Translations under genes and position numbers: made by a program
Shown here: positions 54,081 to 63,959 of the stretch, one piece after another
Layout of the letters: every line of letters starts with the position of its first letter
Numbering within the stretch: position 1 is the stretch's first letter
From: Streptomyces roseolus
GTDB lineage: Bacteria; Actinomycetota; Actinomycetes; Streptomycetales; Streptomycetaceae
DNA length: 64,000 nt
Assembly: GCF_014649855.1 (NCBI RefSeq)
Contig: NZ_BMTV01000001.1
Span: 186,001-250,000, forward strand
Direction of reading: 5' to 3'
Notes under the pieces: model-generated
Databases searched by the model: none
What the model was told of the DNA's origin: nothing
The model's input: the letters and a program-made list of their open reading frames with translations, nothing else

Positions 54081-55256
54081 TCAGGCTCCCTTCGCCGCCT
54101 CGAACAGCTCCGCCCTGGGGTCCGTCGAGGCGGTCGCCTCGCGGTAGGTCTCCAGGGCCTCGCGGGCCTTGTCGTCCAGTTCCCTGGGCACCGCGACCTC
54201 CACCGTCACCAGCAGGTCGCCGCGCGTACCGTCCTTGCGGACCGCGCCCTTGCCGCGGGCGCGCATGGTCCGGCCGTTCGGGGTGCCCGCGGGCAGCTTG
54301 AGCGTGACCGCGGGCCCGCCGAGGGTCGGGACCTTGACCTCGCCGCCGAGCGCCGCCTCCACGAAGGAGACCGGCACCGTGACGGTGAGGTTGTCGTCCT
54401 TGCGCCCGAAGACCGGGTGGGCGTCGACGTGCACCACGACGAACAGGTCGCCGTGGGGCCCGCCGCGCTCGCCCGGGGCGCCCTTGCCGCGCAGCCGGAT
54501 CTTCTGCCCGTCGGAGACGCCCGCCGGGATCCGGACCTGCATGGTCCGCGAGGACTTGGCCCGGCCGGAGCCCTTGCAGACCTCGCAGGGGTTCTCCGCG
54601 ATCAGGCCGCGGCCCTTGCAGTCGACGCACGGGTCGGTCAGCGAGAAGCCGCCGCCGCTGCCCCGCGAGACCTGGCCGGTGCCGACGCAGGTCGGGCACA
54701 CCCGGGGCGTGCCGTTCTTGTCGCCGGTGCCCGAACAGGCCGTGCAGGGCTGCTGGCTGGACATCCGCAGGGGCACGGTCGCGCCCTCGATCGCCTCGGT
54801 GAAGCTGAGCGTCACCTCGGACTCGATGTCCTGGCCGCGCCGGGGCTGGGTGCGGGCACCCGCGCCGCCGCCGCGGTTGAACAGACCGCCGAAGACGTCC
54901 CCGATGCCACCGCCGCCGCCGAAGCCGCCGGCCCCGCCCTGGGCGCCCCCGAAGAGGTCGCCCAGGTCGAAGTTGAACGAACCGCCCGCACCCGGGCCGC
55001 CGGCCCGGAAGCCGCCGTTCCCGAAGAGCGCGCGCGCCTCGTCGTACTCCTTGCGCTTCTTGGGGTCGCCGAGGACGTCGTTCGCCTCGGAGATCTCCTT
55101 GAAGCGCTCCTCGGCCTTGGTGTCGCCCTTGTTGGCGTCCGGGTGGTTCTCGCGTGCGAGCTTCCGGTACGCCTTCTTGATCTCGGCCTCGGTGGCGTCC
55201 TTGGGGACGCCGAGGACCTTGTAGTAGTCCTTCTCGACGAAGTCCTTCGTGCTCAT
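54081..55256 (-). CDS. dnaJ: Chaperone DnaJ (type I)
   Basis: The 391-residue co-chaperone delivers substrates to DnaK and stimulates its ATPase. It has the J domain with HPD (KLARENHPDANKGD), a Gly/Phe-rich region, a zinc domain with four repeats (CTACSGTG, CPTCVGTG, CVDCKGRG, CEVCKGSG) and two C-terminal substrate-binding barrels. The ATG at 55256 has GGAGGGAC upstream and follows the grpE stop by 34 bp. Confidence 0.97.
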   Translation of the reverse strand: MSTKDFVEKDYYKVLGVPKDATEAEIKKAYRKLARENHPDANKGDTKAEERFKEISEANDVLGDPKKRKEYDEARALFGNGGFRAGGPGAGGSFNFDLGDLFGGAQGGAGGFGGGGGIGDVFGGLFNRGGGAGARTQPRRGQDIESEVTLSFTEAIEGATVPLRMSSQQPCTACSGTGDKNGTPRVCPTCVGTGQVSRGSGGGFSLTDPCVDCKGRGLIAENPCEVCKGSGRAKSSRTMQVRIPAGVSDGQKIRLRGKGAPGERGGPHGDLFVVVHVDAHPVFGRKDDNLTVTVPVSFVEAALGGEVKVPTLGGPAVTLKLPAGTPNGRTMRARGKGAVRKDGTRGDLLVTVEVAVPRELDDKAREALETYREATASTDPRAELFEAAKGA

Positions 55257-55290
55257 CGACGTCCCTCCTCCCGCGTGCGGGTGTGGCTGC

Positions 55291-55910
55291 TTACTCGCTG
55301 TCCTTCTCGGAGTCGTCCGACTCCTCGGCCTTCGCCGCACCGCCGGGCTGCGCGCCCGGCTGGGGCTCGGCGACGGCCACCCGGGCGGGCCGGACGGTCC
55401 GCTCGCCGATCCGGTACCCCGGCTGCAGGATCGCGACGCAGGTCGTCTCGGTGACGTCCGGCGCGTAACTGTGCATCAGGGCCTCGTGGATCGTCGGGTC
55501 GAAGGGCTCGCCCTCCTTGCCGAACTGCTGGAGACCCATCTTGGCGACGACGGTCTCCAGCGACTCGGCGACCGACTTGAAGCCGCCCACGAGCTCGCCG
55601 TGGTCCCGGGCCCGGCCGATGTCGTCGAGGACCGGGAGCAGGTCGGACAGGAGGCTCGCGACCGCGATCTCCTTGACCGTGACCCGGTCCCGCTCGACCC
55701 GGCGCCGGTAGTTCTGGTACTCCGCCTGGAGCCGCTGGAGGTCCGCCGTCCGCTCGGAGAGCGCCGTGCGGGCCTGGTCCAGCTGCGCCAGGAGAGCCGT
55801 GTCCGTCACGTCCCCGGCCGGGGCCGCCGCGTCCTCGGTGGACTCGGCGGCCTCGTCGGCGTCGCCGGAGGGGACGTCGGGCTCCTCCTCGAAGCCCGCG
55901 GTCTCCTCGC

Positions 55911-55914
<4 letters not shown>
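55291..55914 (-). CDS. grpE: Nucleotide exchange factor GrpE
   Basis: The 207-residue exchange factor releases ADP from DnaK. An acidic N-terminal tail is followed by the coiled-coil region [24 protein letters not shown] and the beta-domain block [11 protein letters not shown]...[26 protein letters not shown], as in all GrpE. The GTG start overlaps the dnaK stop by 4 bp (GTGA). The acidic C-terminal tail ([11 protein letters not shown]) is common in actinobacterial GrpE. Confidence 0.97.
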
Positions 55915-57746
<1,832 letters not shown>

Positions 57747-57768
57747 TTCGATTCCTCCAGCTGACTGA

Positions 57769-57841
57769 CTTGAGTGGAACTGACTCAAGGATGCATCACG
57801 GGACAGCCGACGTCAACAGAGCTGAGTCGAGTCGACTCAAC
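57769..57841 (-). promoter_or_regulatory. dnaK promoter with two HspR operators
   Basis: HAIR-1 is perfect: CTTGAGT-N7-ACTCAAG at 57769-57789. A weaker HAIR-2 (GCTGAGT-N7-ACTCAAC) is at 57821-57841. Between them, on the minus strand, TTGACG (57811-57816) and CATCCT (57788-57793) form a promoter with a 17-bp spacer; HAIR-1 overlaps its -10 and start region and HAIR-2 lies just upstream of its -35. Confidence 0.9.
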
Positions 57842-57992
57842 TCTTCGTCGGCCCGACCGCTCAAAGAGACGCGAGAAGCGCGTCGCTCCCTGACGCGCGG
57901 CGCGAGAAGTGGGAGAGTCCCGGTGCCCCGCGTCGGGCAAAGCGGGCATATTCCACGAACATCCCATCATCTCAGCCGGAGGGGTCCGGGGC

Positions 57993-58529
57993 ATGACGGC
58001 GAACCGTACGCAGCACAGGCACCGCACCTTCGACCTCAAGCGCGCCCTCGACCTGTTCGGCGGTACGACCCTGCTCGTCCTGCTCGCACCCCTACTCGGC
58101 GCGGTCGCGCTCTCGCTCTCCCTCACCCGGGAGGGGCCCGTGCTGCGCCGCCACACGAGGGCGGGGCTGCGCGGCCGGCCGTTCACCATGCTGACCCTGC
58201 GCACCCGGAGCCCGCTGGCCGCGCTCCCGCTGCTGCTGCACGTCGTACGGGGCGAGATGTCGCTCGTCGGACCCTGCCCGCTCTCCCCCGGCCACCCCGA
58301 GTGCGCGGGCGCGGCGCGGCGCCGGCTCTCCGTCCGCCCGGGGCTGACCGGCCCCTGGCAGATCAGCGACCGTTCCGACCTGCCCTGGGAGGAGCGCGAG
58401 CTGCTCGACCTCCACTATGTGGACCACCACTGGCTCGGCATGGATCTGGCCGTGCTGGCGCGTACGCTTCCAGCAGTCCGTCGACGTCGCCTCCGGCGCG
58501 CCTCCGCCCGTCCGGCAAGGCTTGCCTGA
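57993..58529 (+). CDS. Bacterial sugar transferase-like protein
   Basis: The 178-residue protein resembles phosphoglycosyl transferases that move a sugar phosphate to undecaprenyl phosphate. It has LKRALDLFGGTTLLVLLAPLLG with the N-terminal membrane segment, REGPVLRRHTRAGLRG, VVRGEMSLVGPCPL (usual VGPRP, here Cys for Arg) and VRPGLTGPWQISDRSDLPW. It is shorter than most members. The ATG has GGAGGGG upstream. No other polysaccharide genes adjoin, so the product is unknown. Confidence 0.78.
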   Translation: MTANRTQHRHRTFDLKRALDLFGGTTLLVLLAPLLGAVALSLSLTREGPVLRRHTRAGLRGRPFTMLTLRTRSPLAALPLLLHVVRGEMSLVGPCPLSPGHPECAGAARRRLSVRPGLTGPWQISDRSDLPWEERELLDLHYVDHHWLGMDLAVLARTLPAVRRRRLRRASARPARLA

Positions 58530-58593
58530 GCGACACAGATCACCGCAGGGGCCGCTACAGCGCGGCGCCGGGAACCGGTAATCTCAGCACGGA

Positions 58594-58616
58594 CTAATTA
58601 AGTTACCGCTTAGTAG
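58594..58616. promoter_or_regulatory. AT-rich site upstream of the Fe-S oxidoreductase
   Basis: The 23 bp starting CTAATTAAGTTACCGCTTAG stand out as the only AT-rich block for over 100 bp. CTAA and TTAG form its inverted ends, and TAGGCT at 58613-58618 could be a -10 box. It may be an operator-promoter for the gene at 58692. Confidence 0.4.
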
Positions 58617-58691
58617 GCTCAGGGCGAGAGTGAGGGCGAGGCGAGCACAGGCCGCCCCCGCCGCGCCCCAGGCCCGCCCGAGGAGCCCGTC

Positions 58692-60950
58692 ATGCAACTC
58701 GCCGCGATCATCGTGTCGCTGACGCTGACCGTGGTCGGCGTTGCCCTGCTCGCTCGCGCCATCGGCCAGTTCGTCCGTTACTTCAAGCTCGGCCAGCCGG
58801 TCCCGGCCGGCACCCGCACGGACAACCCCTACCAGCGCAGCGTCACCCTGGTCCGGGAGTTCCTGGGCCACACCCGGATGAACCGCTGGGGCATCGTCGG
58901 CTTCGCCCACTGGTTCGTCGCGGTCGGCTTCCTGACCCTACCGCCGACCCTCGCGCAGGCCTTCGGCCAGCTCTTCCAGGCCGACTGGACCCTGCCGGTC
59001 ATCGGCGGCTTCCTGCCCTTCGAGCTCTACATCGAGTTCATCGGCGTCATGACGATCCTGGGCATCGCCGCCCTGATCGTCATCCGCCTGCTGTCGCTGC
59101 CCTCCCGGGCCGGCCGCAAGTCCCGCTTCGCCGGCTCCAAGGCCGGCCAGGCGTACTTCGTCGAGTACGTGATCCTCACCATCGGCCTCGCGATCTACGT
59201 GCTGCGCGGCCTGGAGGGCGCGATCCACCACGTCGAGCACTACGAGGCCGCGTACTTCGCCTCGTACCCGCTCGTCCTGGCCTTCAAGGGCCTGTCGCTC
59301 TCCACCCTCCAGACGCTCATCTACTTCACCGCCATGGTGAAGATCAGCACCTCGTTCATCTGGATGATCGTGGTCTCGCTGAACACCAACATGGGCGTCG
59401 CCTGGCACCGCTTCCTCGGCTTCCCGAACATCTGGTTCAAGCGCAACGCCACCGGCGAGACCGCGCTGGGCGCGCTCCAGCCGATGACGACCGGCGGCAA
59501 GCCGATCGACTTCGAGGACCCGGGCGAGGACGACGTCTACGGCGTCTCCCAGGTCGAGCAGTTCTCCTGGAAGGGCCTCCTCGACTTCTCCACCTGCACC
59601 GAGTGCGGCCGCTGCCAGTCGCAGTGCCCCGCCTGGAACACCGGCAAGCCGCTCTCCCCCAAGCTCCTCATCATGTCGCTGCGCGACCACGCGCACGCCA
59701 AGGCGCCGTACCTGCTCGCGGGCGGCGGCAAGGACATGGAGGGCAACGAGAAGGCCACGGCCGAGCAGCTGAAGGACGTGCCCGCGGCCGCCCTGGCCGA
59801 GGCCGAGCGCCCGCTGATCGGCACCGTCGAGGAGAACGGCGTCATCGACCCGGACGTCCTGTGGTCCTGCACCACCTGCGGCGCCTGCGTCGAGCAGTGC
59901 CCGGTCGACATCGAGCACATCGACCACATCGTCGACATGCGCCGCTACCAGGTCATGATCGAGTCCGCCTTCCCGTCGGAGGCCGGCACGATGCTGAAGA
60001 ACCTGGAGAAGAAGGGCAACCCCTGGGGCCTGGCCAAGAAGCAGCGCGTCGAGTGGACCAAGGAGGTCGACTTCGAGGTCCCTATCGTCGGCAAGGACGT
60101 CGAGGACCTGTCCGAGGTCGACTACCTCTACTGGGTCGGCTGCGCCGGCGCCCTGGAGGACCGCGCCAAGAAGACCACCAAGGCCTTCGCCGAGCTGCTG
60201 CACATCGCGGGCGTCAAGTTCGCGATCATGGGCGGCGAGGAGAAGTGCACGGGTGACTCCCCGCGCCGCCTGGGCAACGAGCCGCTCTTCCAGCAGCTCG
60301 GCCAGGAGAACGTCGCGATGCTGAACATGGCGTTCGGCGAGGACGACGACGACCCGGAGACGAAGAAGCCGAAGTCGGCCAAGAAGATCGTCTCGACCTG
60401 CCCGCACTGCTTCAACACCATCGCCAACGAGTACCCGCAGCTCGGCGGCGAGTACGAGGTCATCCACCACACCCAGCTGCTCCAGCACCTCATCGACGAG
60501 GGCAGGCTGATCCCGGTGACCCCGGTCGACGGCCTCATCACCTACCACGACCCGTGCTACCTGGGCCGCCACAACAAGGTCTACACGCCGCCGCGCGAGA
60601 TCATGTCGGCCGTCCCCGGCCTGCGCCAGCAGGAGATGCACCGCCACAAGGAGCGCGGCTTCTGCTGCGGCGCCGGCGGCGCGCGGATGTGGATGGAGGA
60701 GCGCATCGGCAAGCGCATCAACACCGAGCGCGTCGACGAGGCCCTGTCCCTCGACCCGGACATCGTCTCCACCGCCTGCCCGTTCTGCCTCGTCATGCTC
60801 ACGGACTCCGTGAACGGCAAGAAGAACGACGGCAAGGCCAAGGAGAGCCTCCAGGTCGTCGACGTGGCCCAGCTGCTGCTCGACTCGGTGAAGACGCCGG
60901 TCGACCCCGAGCCGGAGGCCCCGGCGGAGGAGCCGGAGCCGGTCGCGTAA
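58692..60950 (+). CDS. Membrane Fe-S oxidoreductase (HdrD/NarI-like fusion)
   Basis: The protein has 752 residues. About five or six membrane helices in the first ~240 residues resemble the NarI-type cytochrome b subunit. A ferredoxin domain with two [4Fe-4S] motifs, CTECGRCQSQCPAW and CTTCGACVEQCPVD, follows, and then two cysteine-rich CCG domains (VGCAGALEDRA, CPHCFNTIANEY, HDPCYLGRHN, FCCGAGGARMWMEE). This architecture transfers electrons between a flavoprotein such as ETF or an acyl-CoA dehydrogenase and the menaquinone pool. It ends in an acidic Pro/Glu tail. The surrounding genes give no partner. Confidence 0.9.
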   Translation: MQLAAIIVSLTLTVVGVALLARAIGQFVRYFKLGQPVPAGTRTDNPYQRSVTLVREFLGHTRMNRWGIVGFAHWFVAVGFLTLPPTLAQAFGQLFQADWTLPVIGGFLPFELYIEFIGVMTILGIAALIVIRLLSLPSRAGRKSRFAGSKAGQAYFVEYVILTIGLAIYVLRGLEGAIHHVEHYEAAYFASYPLVLAFKGLSLSTLQTLIYFTAMVKISTSFIWMIVVSLNTNMGVAWHRFLGFPNIWFKRNATGETALGALQPMTTGGKPIDFEDPGEDDVYGVSQVEQFSWKGLLDFSTCTECGRCQSQCPAWNTGKPLSPKLLIMSLRDHAHAKAPYLLAGGGKDMEGNEKATAEQLKDVPAAALAEAERPLIGTVEENGVIDPDVLWSCTTCGACVEQCPVDIEHIDHIVDMRRYQVMIESAFPSEAGTMLKNLEKKGNPWGLAKKQRVEWTKEVDFEVPIVGKDVEDLSEVDYLYWVGCAGALEDRAKKTTKAFAELLHIAGVKFAIMGGEEKCTGDSPRRLGNEPLFQQLGQENVAMLNMAFGEDDDDPETKKPKSAKKIVSTCPHCFNTIANEYPQLGGEYEVIHHTQLLQHLIDEGRLIPVTPVDGLITYHDPCYLGRHNKVYTPPREIMSAVPGLRQQEMHRHKERGFCCGAGGARMWMEERIGKRINTERVDEALSLDPDIVSTACPFCLVMLTDSVNGKKNDGKAKESLQVVDVAQLLLDSVKTPVDPEPEAPAEEPEPVA

Positions 60951-60958
60951 CAACGGCG

Positions 60959-60995
60959 GAAGGGGCCGTCCCGCGGAGAGCGGGACGGCCCCTTC
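60959..60995 (+). terminator. Terminator of the Fe-S oxidoreductase gene
   Basis: A perfect 16-bp stem (60959-60974 with 60980-60995) and a 5-nt loop begin 8 bp after the stop codon. Confidence 0.85.
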
Positions 60996-61007
60996 GTCGT
61001 CCCCGGG

Positions 61008-61139
61008 TCACCGCTTCCGGGCGTGGTGCTCCGCGACGCGCTTGCCGTGGGTGAGCGAGACCTGGGCGCGGGGCCCGTCCTCGGTGTGCCGGGCGACGGC
61101 GGCGGTGCGCAGGACGCGGGTACGGCGGTGGAGAAGCAC
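61008..61139 (-). CDS. Small basic protein (hypothetical)
   Basis: A 43-codon frame starts at GTG with GGAG 7 nt upstream and encodes a very basic product with nine Arg (LLHRRTRVLRTAAVARHTEDG, ending EHHARKR). It sits alone between the oxidoreductase terminator and the divergent Yip1 gene. The ribosome-binding site and compact placement favour a real gene, but its small size leaves doubt. No function is apparent. Confidence 0.4.
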   Translation of the reverse strand: MLLHRRTRVLRTAAVARHTEDGPRAQVSLTHGKRVAEHHARKR

Positions 61140-61332
61140 GGAGAACTCCAGAGGGGTTCCGCTGCCGACCCCACCGAAGCCACGGACCCCCCATTGAGGT
61201 GATACATCCGCTTTGTCACAGCCGTCGCGCGAGGGGCCGACGCCCCCGTGACCCCCGACGCCTCCCCTAGGGGATGTCACAGCTCGGCACGGAAGGAGCG
61301 AGCCCGGCGCCGGACCGGGTACGTTCATTGAC

Positions 61333-62154
61333 GTGGCTGGATTCAGGAACGGACGCGGCCGGGACAACCGCCCCCCGCAGCAGCATCGACCGCAGCAGGC
61401 GCCGTACGGGTACGACGGGCCCCCGCAGGCGCACCCGCAGCAGCAGTGGCAGCAACAGCCGCAGCAGCAGCCGTACGGGGAGCCGGAGTACTTCGGCGAC
61501 CCGCACGCGCAGCACCACGCGGCGACGGCGAACAACCCGGGCCACACCCAGATGTTCAGCGTCGACGACCCCTACGGCCAGGCGGGCGCCTACCAGGCGC
61601 CCGTCCCCGTCGGCCCCCGCCTGCCCTGGAAGGCCCTCCTGAGCGGCATCGTGCTGCGCCCGGCGGACACCTTCCTCCGGATGCGCGACCACGCGGTCTG
61701 GGGCCCGGCGCTGATCGTCACCTTCCTCTACGGCCTGCTGGCGATCTTCGGCTTCGACCAGGCCCGCGAGGAGGTGCTGAACGCCACCCTCTCCAGCACG
61801 ATCCCGTACGTCCTGATGACGGGCGTCGGCTTCGTCGTCGCCGGCCTGATCCTCGGCGCGGTCACCCACACCCTCGCCCGCCAGCTCGGCGGCGACGGCG
61901 CCTGGCAGCCCACGGTCGGCCTCTCCATGCTGATCATGTCCCTGACGGACGCCCCCCGCCTCCTCTTCGCCCTCTTCCTGGGCGGCGAGAACGGCCTGGT
62001 GCAGGTCATCGGCTGGGCCACCTGGCTCGCCGCCGGCCTCCTCTTCACCCTCATGGTCAGCCGCTCCCACGACCTGCCCTGGTCCAAGGCCCTCGGCGCC
62101 TCCGCCATCCAGCTGGTGGCCCTCCTCAGCCTGATCAAGCTGGGCACGCTGTAG
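61333..62154 (+). CDS. Yip1-family membrane protein
   Basis: The 273-residue protein has a Gln/Pro-rich cytoplasmic N-terminus (~1-95, runs such as QQQWQQQPQQQPYGEP) and then five helices of a Yip1-type domain, starting LPWKALLSGIVLRPADTFLRMRDHAVWGPALIV and ending in LGASAIQLVALLSLIKLG. The bacterial Yip1 role is unknown. The GTG has TACGTT 7 nt upstream (leaderless type). Upstream, TGTCACAGC occurs twice (61214 and 61275), which may be a binding site. Confidence 0.82.
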   Translation: MAGFRNGRGRDNRPPQQHRPQQAPYGYDGPPQAHPQQQWQQQPQQQPYGEPEYFGDPHAQHHAATANNPGHTQMFSVDDPYGQAGAYQAPVPVGPRLPWKALLSGIVLRPADTFLRMRDHAVWGPALIVTFLYGLLAIFGFDQAREEVLNATLSSTIPYVLMTGVGFVVAGLILGAVTHTLARQLGGDGAWQPTVGLSMLIMSLTDAPRLLFALFLGGENGLVQVIGWATWLAAGLLFTLMVSRSHDLPWSKALGASAIQLVALLSLIKLGTL

Positions 62155-62168
62155 GAAAGCCGCACGGA

Positions 62169-62228
62169 CCCACGGACACGGGAGAGCCCCCGCCGGTCGA
62201 CCGGCGGGGGCTCTCCCGTGTCCGTGGG
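62169..62228. terminator. 60-bp perfect palindrome between convergent genes
   Basis: Arms 62169-62198 and 62199-62228 are exact reverse complements with no loop (centre GGTCGACC). It lies between the convergent Yip1 and phosphoribosyltransferase genes and would end both transcripts. Confidence 0.85.
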
Positions 62229-62236
62229 CCGGGGGC

Positions 62237-62734
62237 TCAGGCGTCGAGCACCTGGCCCTCACGCTTGACGACGGGCGGCTCGACGGACCAGGGGAAGTTG
62301 ATCCACTCGTCGGTCTTCTTCCACACGTACTCGCACTTCACGAGGGAGTGGGACTTCTCGTAGATGACGGCGGAGCGGACCTCGGCGACGTGGTCCTTGC
62401 AGAAGTCGTGGACCAGCTTCAGCGTCTTGCCGGTGTCCGCGACGTCGTCGGTGATCAGGACCTTCTTGTCGGAGAAGTCGATCGCGTCCGGGACGGGCGC
62501 CAGCATGACCGGCATCTCCAGGGTGGTCCCCACGCCCGTGTAGAACTCCACGTTCACGAGGTGGATGTTCTTGCAGTCCAGCGCGTAGGCGAGGCCGCCG
62601 GCGACGAAGACGCCGCCGCGCGCGATGGAGAGGACGATGTCGGGCTCGTACCCGTCGTCGGCGATGGTCTGGGCCAGCTCGCGGACGGCCGTCCCGAAGC
62701 CCTCGTACGTCAGGTTCTCGCGCACTTCACTCAT
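62237..62734 (-). CDS. Phosphoribosyltransferase (purine type)
   Basis: The 165-residue PRTase has YEGFGTAVRELAQTIADDGYEPDIVLSIARGGVFVAG and the PRPP loop KKVLITDDVADTGKTLKLV, a type I PRTase fold. Size and the C-terminal WKKTDEWINFPWSVEPPV block resemble xanthine/guanine-salvage enzymes (Gpt-like) of actinobacteria. It would convert a purine base and PRPP to the nucleotide. It follows dcd on the same strand by 14 bp and is probably co-transcribed. Confidence 0.87.
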   Translation of the reverse strand: MSEVRENLTYEGFGTAVRELAQTIADDGYEPDIVLSIARGGVFVAGGLAYALDCKNIHLVNVEFYTGVGTTLEMPVMLAPVPDAIDFSDKKVLITDDVADTGKTLKLVHDFCKDHVAEVRSAVIYEKSHSLVKCEYVWKKTDEWINFPWSVEPPVVKREGQVLDA

Positions 62735-62748
62735 GTCCGGCTACCGCC

Positions 62749-63324
62749 TCACACCTGGGTCCGATGGAAGTTCATGTACGAGCGGGAGGCCGTCGGGCCC
62801 CGCTGCCCCTGGTACCGGGAGCCGTACCGCTCGCTGCCGTACGGGAACTCGGCGGGCGAGCTCAGCCGGAACATGCACAGCTGCCCGATCTTCATCCCGG
62901 GCCACAGCTTGATGGGGAGGGTCGCGAGGTTCGACAGCTCCAGGGTCACGTGCCCCGAGAACCCCGGGTCGATGAACCCGGCGGTGGAGTGCGTGACGAG
63001 CCCGAGCCGCCCGAGGGAGCTCTTCCCCTCCAGGCGCGACGCGATGTCGTCCGGCAGGGTGATGACCTCGTAGGTCGAGGCGAGCACGAACTCGCCCGGG
63101 TGCAGGATGAACGCCTCGTCGCCCTCCGGCTCCACCTCGCGCGTCAGGTCGAACTGCTCGATCGCGGGGTCGATGTGCGGGTAGCGGTGGTTCTCGAACA
63201 CCCGGAAGAAGCGGTCGAGCCGCACGTCGATGCTCGACGGCTGCACCATGGATTCGTCGTACGGGTCGATGCGCACCCGCCCGGCATCGATCTCGGCCCG
63301 GATGTCCTTGTCTGAGAGAAGCAC
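62749..63324 (-). CDS. dcd: dCTP deaminase
   Basis: The 191-residue enzyme deaminates dCTP to dUTP for dTMP synthesis. It has [39 protein letters not shown], catalytic [23 protein letters not shown] and the C-terminal [22 protein letters not shown], the full family pattern. The GTG at 63324 has no ribosome-binding site; TATCGT lies 6 nt upstream, a leaderless start. It heads a two-gene operon with the phosphoribosyltransferase. Confidence 0.96.
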   Translation of the reverse strand: MLLSDKDIRAEIDAGRVRIDPYDESMVQPSSIDVRLDRFFRVFENHRYPHIDPAIEQFDLTREVEPEGDEAFILHPGEFVLASTYEVITLPDDIASRLEGKSSLGRLGLVTHSTAGFIDPGFSGHVTLELSNLATLPIKLWPGMKIGQLCMFRLSSPAEFPYGSERYGSRYQGQRGPTASRSYMNFHRTQV

Positions 63325-63397
63325 GCCCCCACGATACGCAGAGGGCGCGGACCTCCCCAATCGGGACCGGCTCCGCGCCCCACCCGGTTCACCCAGC

Positions 63398-63571
63398 TCA
63401 GCGCTGCTGAACCTCCACCGGCACCGCGTGCCTCAACCGCGCGCACCGCGGACACCGGATGAGCCGCCCGGGCCCGATCCGCCCGGCCCCGAGCTGCTGA
63501 AGCGGAAACGATACGGTACTGAACACGTGCCCTTCGGCACAGCGGACGACGGTGCGCTCCACGGAACCCAT
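63398..63571 (-). CDS. Small zinc-ribbon-like protein (hypothetical)
   Basis: The 57-residue protein contains [16 protein letters not shown] and [18 protein letters not shown], so a C-x2-[GH] and C-x2-C pair could hold one zinc ion. The ATG at 63571 has GGAAGGGA upstream. Similar small proteins lie near dcd and tRNA-Gly in Streptomyces as far as I recall. A nucleic-acid-binding role is possible. Confidence 0.65.
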   Translation of the reverse strand: MGSVERTVVRCAEGHVFSTVSFPLQQLGAGRIGPGRLIRCPRCARLRHAVPVEVQQR

Positions 63572-63735
63572 CAAGTCCCTTCCCCTACACACATGCTGGC
63601 TGAGACAGCCACATTAGGGGATCAACAGGACACCCTCCACGCGGCACTCCGACCCACCGGGGAGACGCGGGCGACGCCACCCGTGGCACATGGGGTACAG
63701 TGTGCAACGATGCGACCGGCTCATCCGGCCGCAAC

Positions 63736-63806
63736 GCGGATGTAGTTTAATGGTAGAACATGAGCTTCCCAAGCTTATAGCGCGGGTTCGATTCCCGTCA
63801 TCCGCT
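63736..63806 (+). tRNA. tRNA-Gly (anticodon CCC)
   Basis: A complete 71-nt cloverleaf: acceptor GCGGATG/CATCCGC, D-arm TAGTTTAATGGTAGAACA, anticodon stem TGAGC/GCTTA with loop TTCCCAA (anticodon CCC), and T-arm GCGGGTTCGATTCCCGT. CCA is not encoded. It reads GGG codons. Confidence 0.95.
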
Positions 63807-63812
63807 CTTGAA

Positions 63813-63843
63813 CGAAGGCCCTGGTCAGAGACCAGGGCCTTCG
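63813..63843 (+). terminator. Terminator of tRNA-Gly
   Basis: A perfect 13-bp stem (63813-63825 with 63831-63843) with a 5-nt loop starts 7 bp after the tRNA. Confidence 0.85.
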
Positions 63844-63909
63844 TCGCTGTCTAGACCTGTCGGGGACTGCCGTGCCCTCCGCGTGCCCCAACTCGGGGAT
63901 ATGCCCTGT

Positions 63910-63959
63910 AGACAGGTCTGCCCCTGCACCACCTAGGTGGTGCAGGGGCAGACCTGTCT
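63910..63959. terminator. 50-bp perfect palindrome near the right edge
   Basis: The 25-bp arms (63910-63934 with 63935-63959) are exact and loopless, centred on CCTAGG. It touches the stop codon of the minus-strand frame entering from the right and would end that transcript. Confidence 0.7.
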
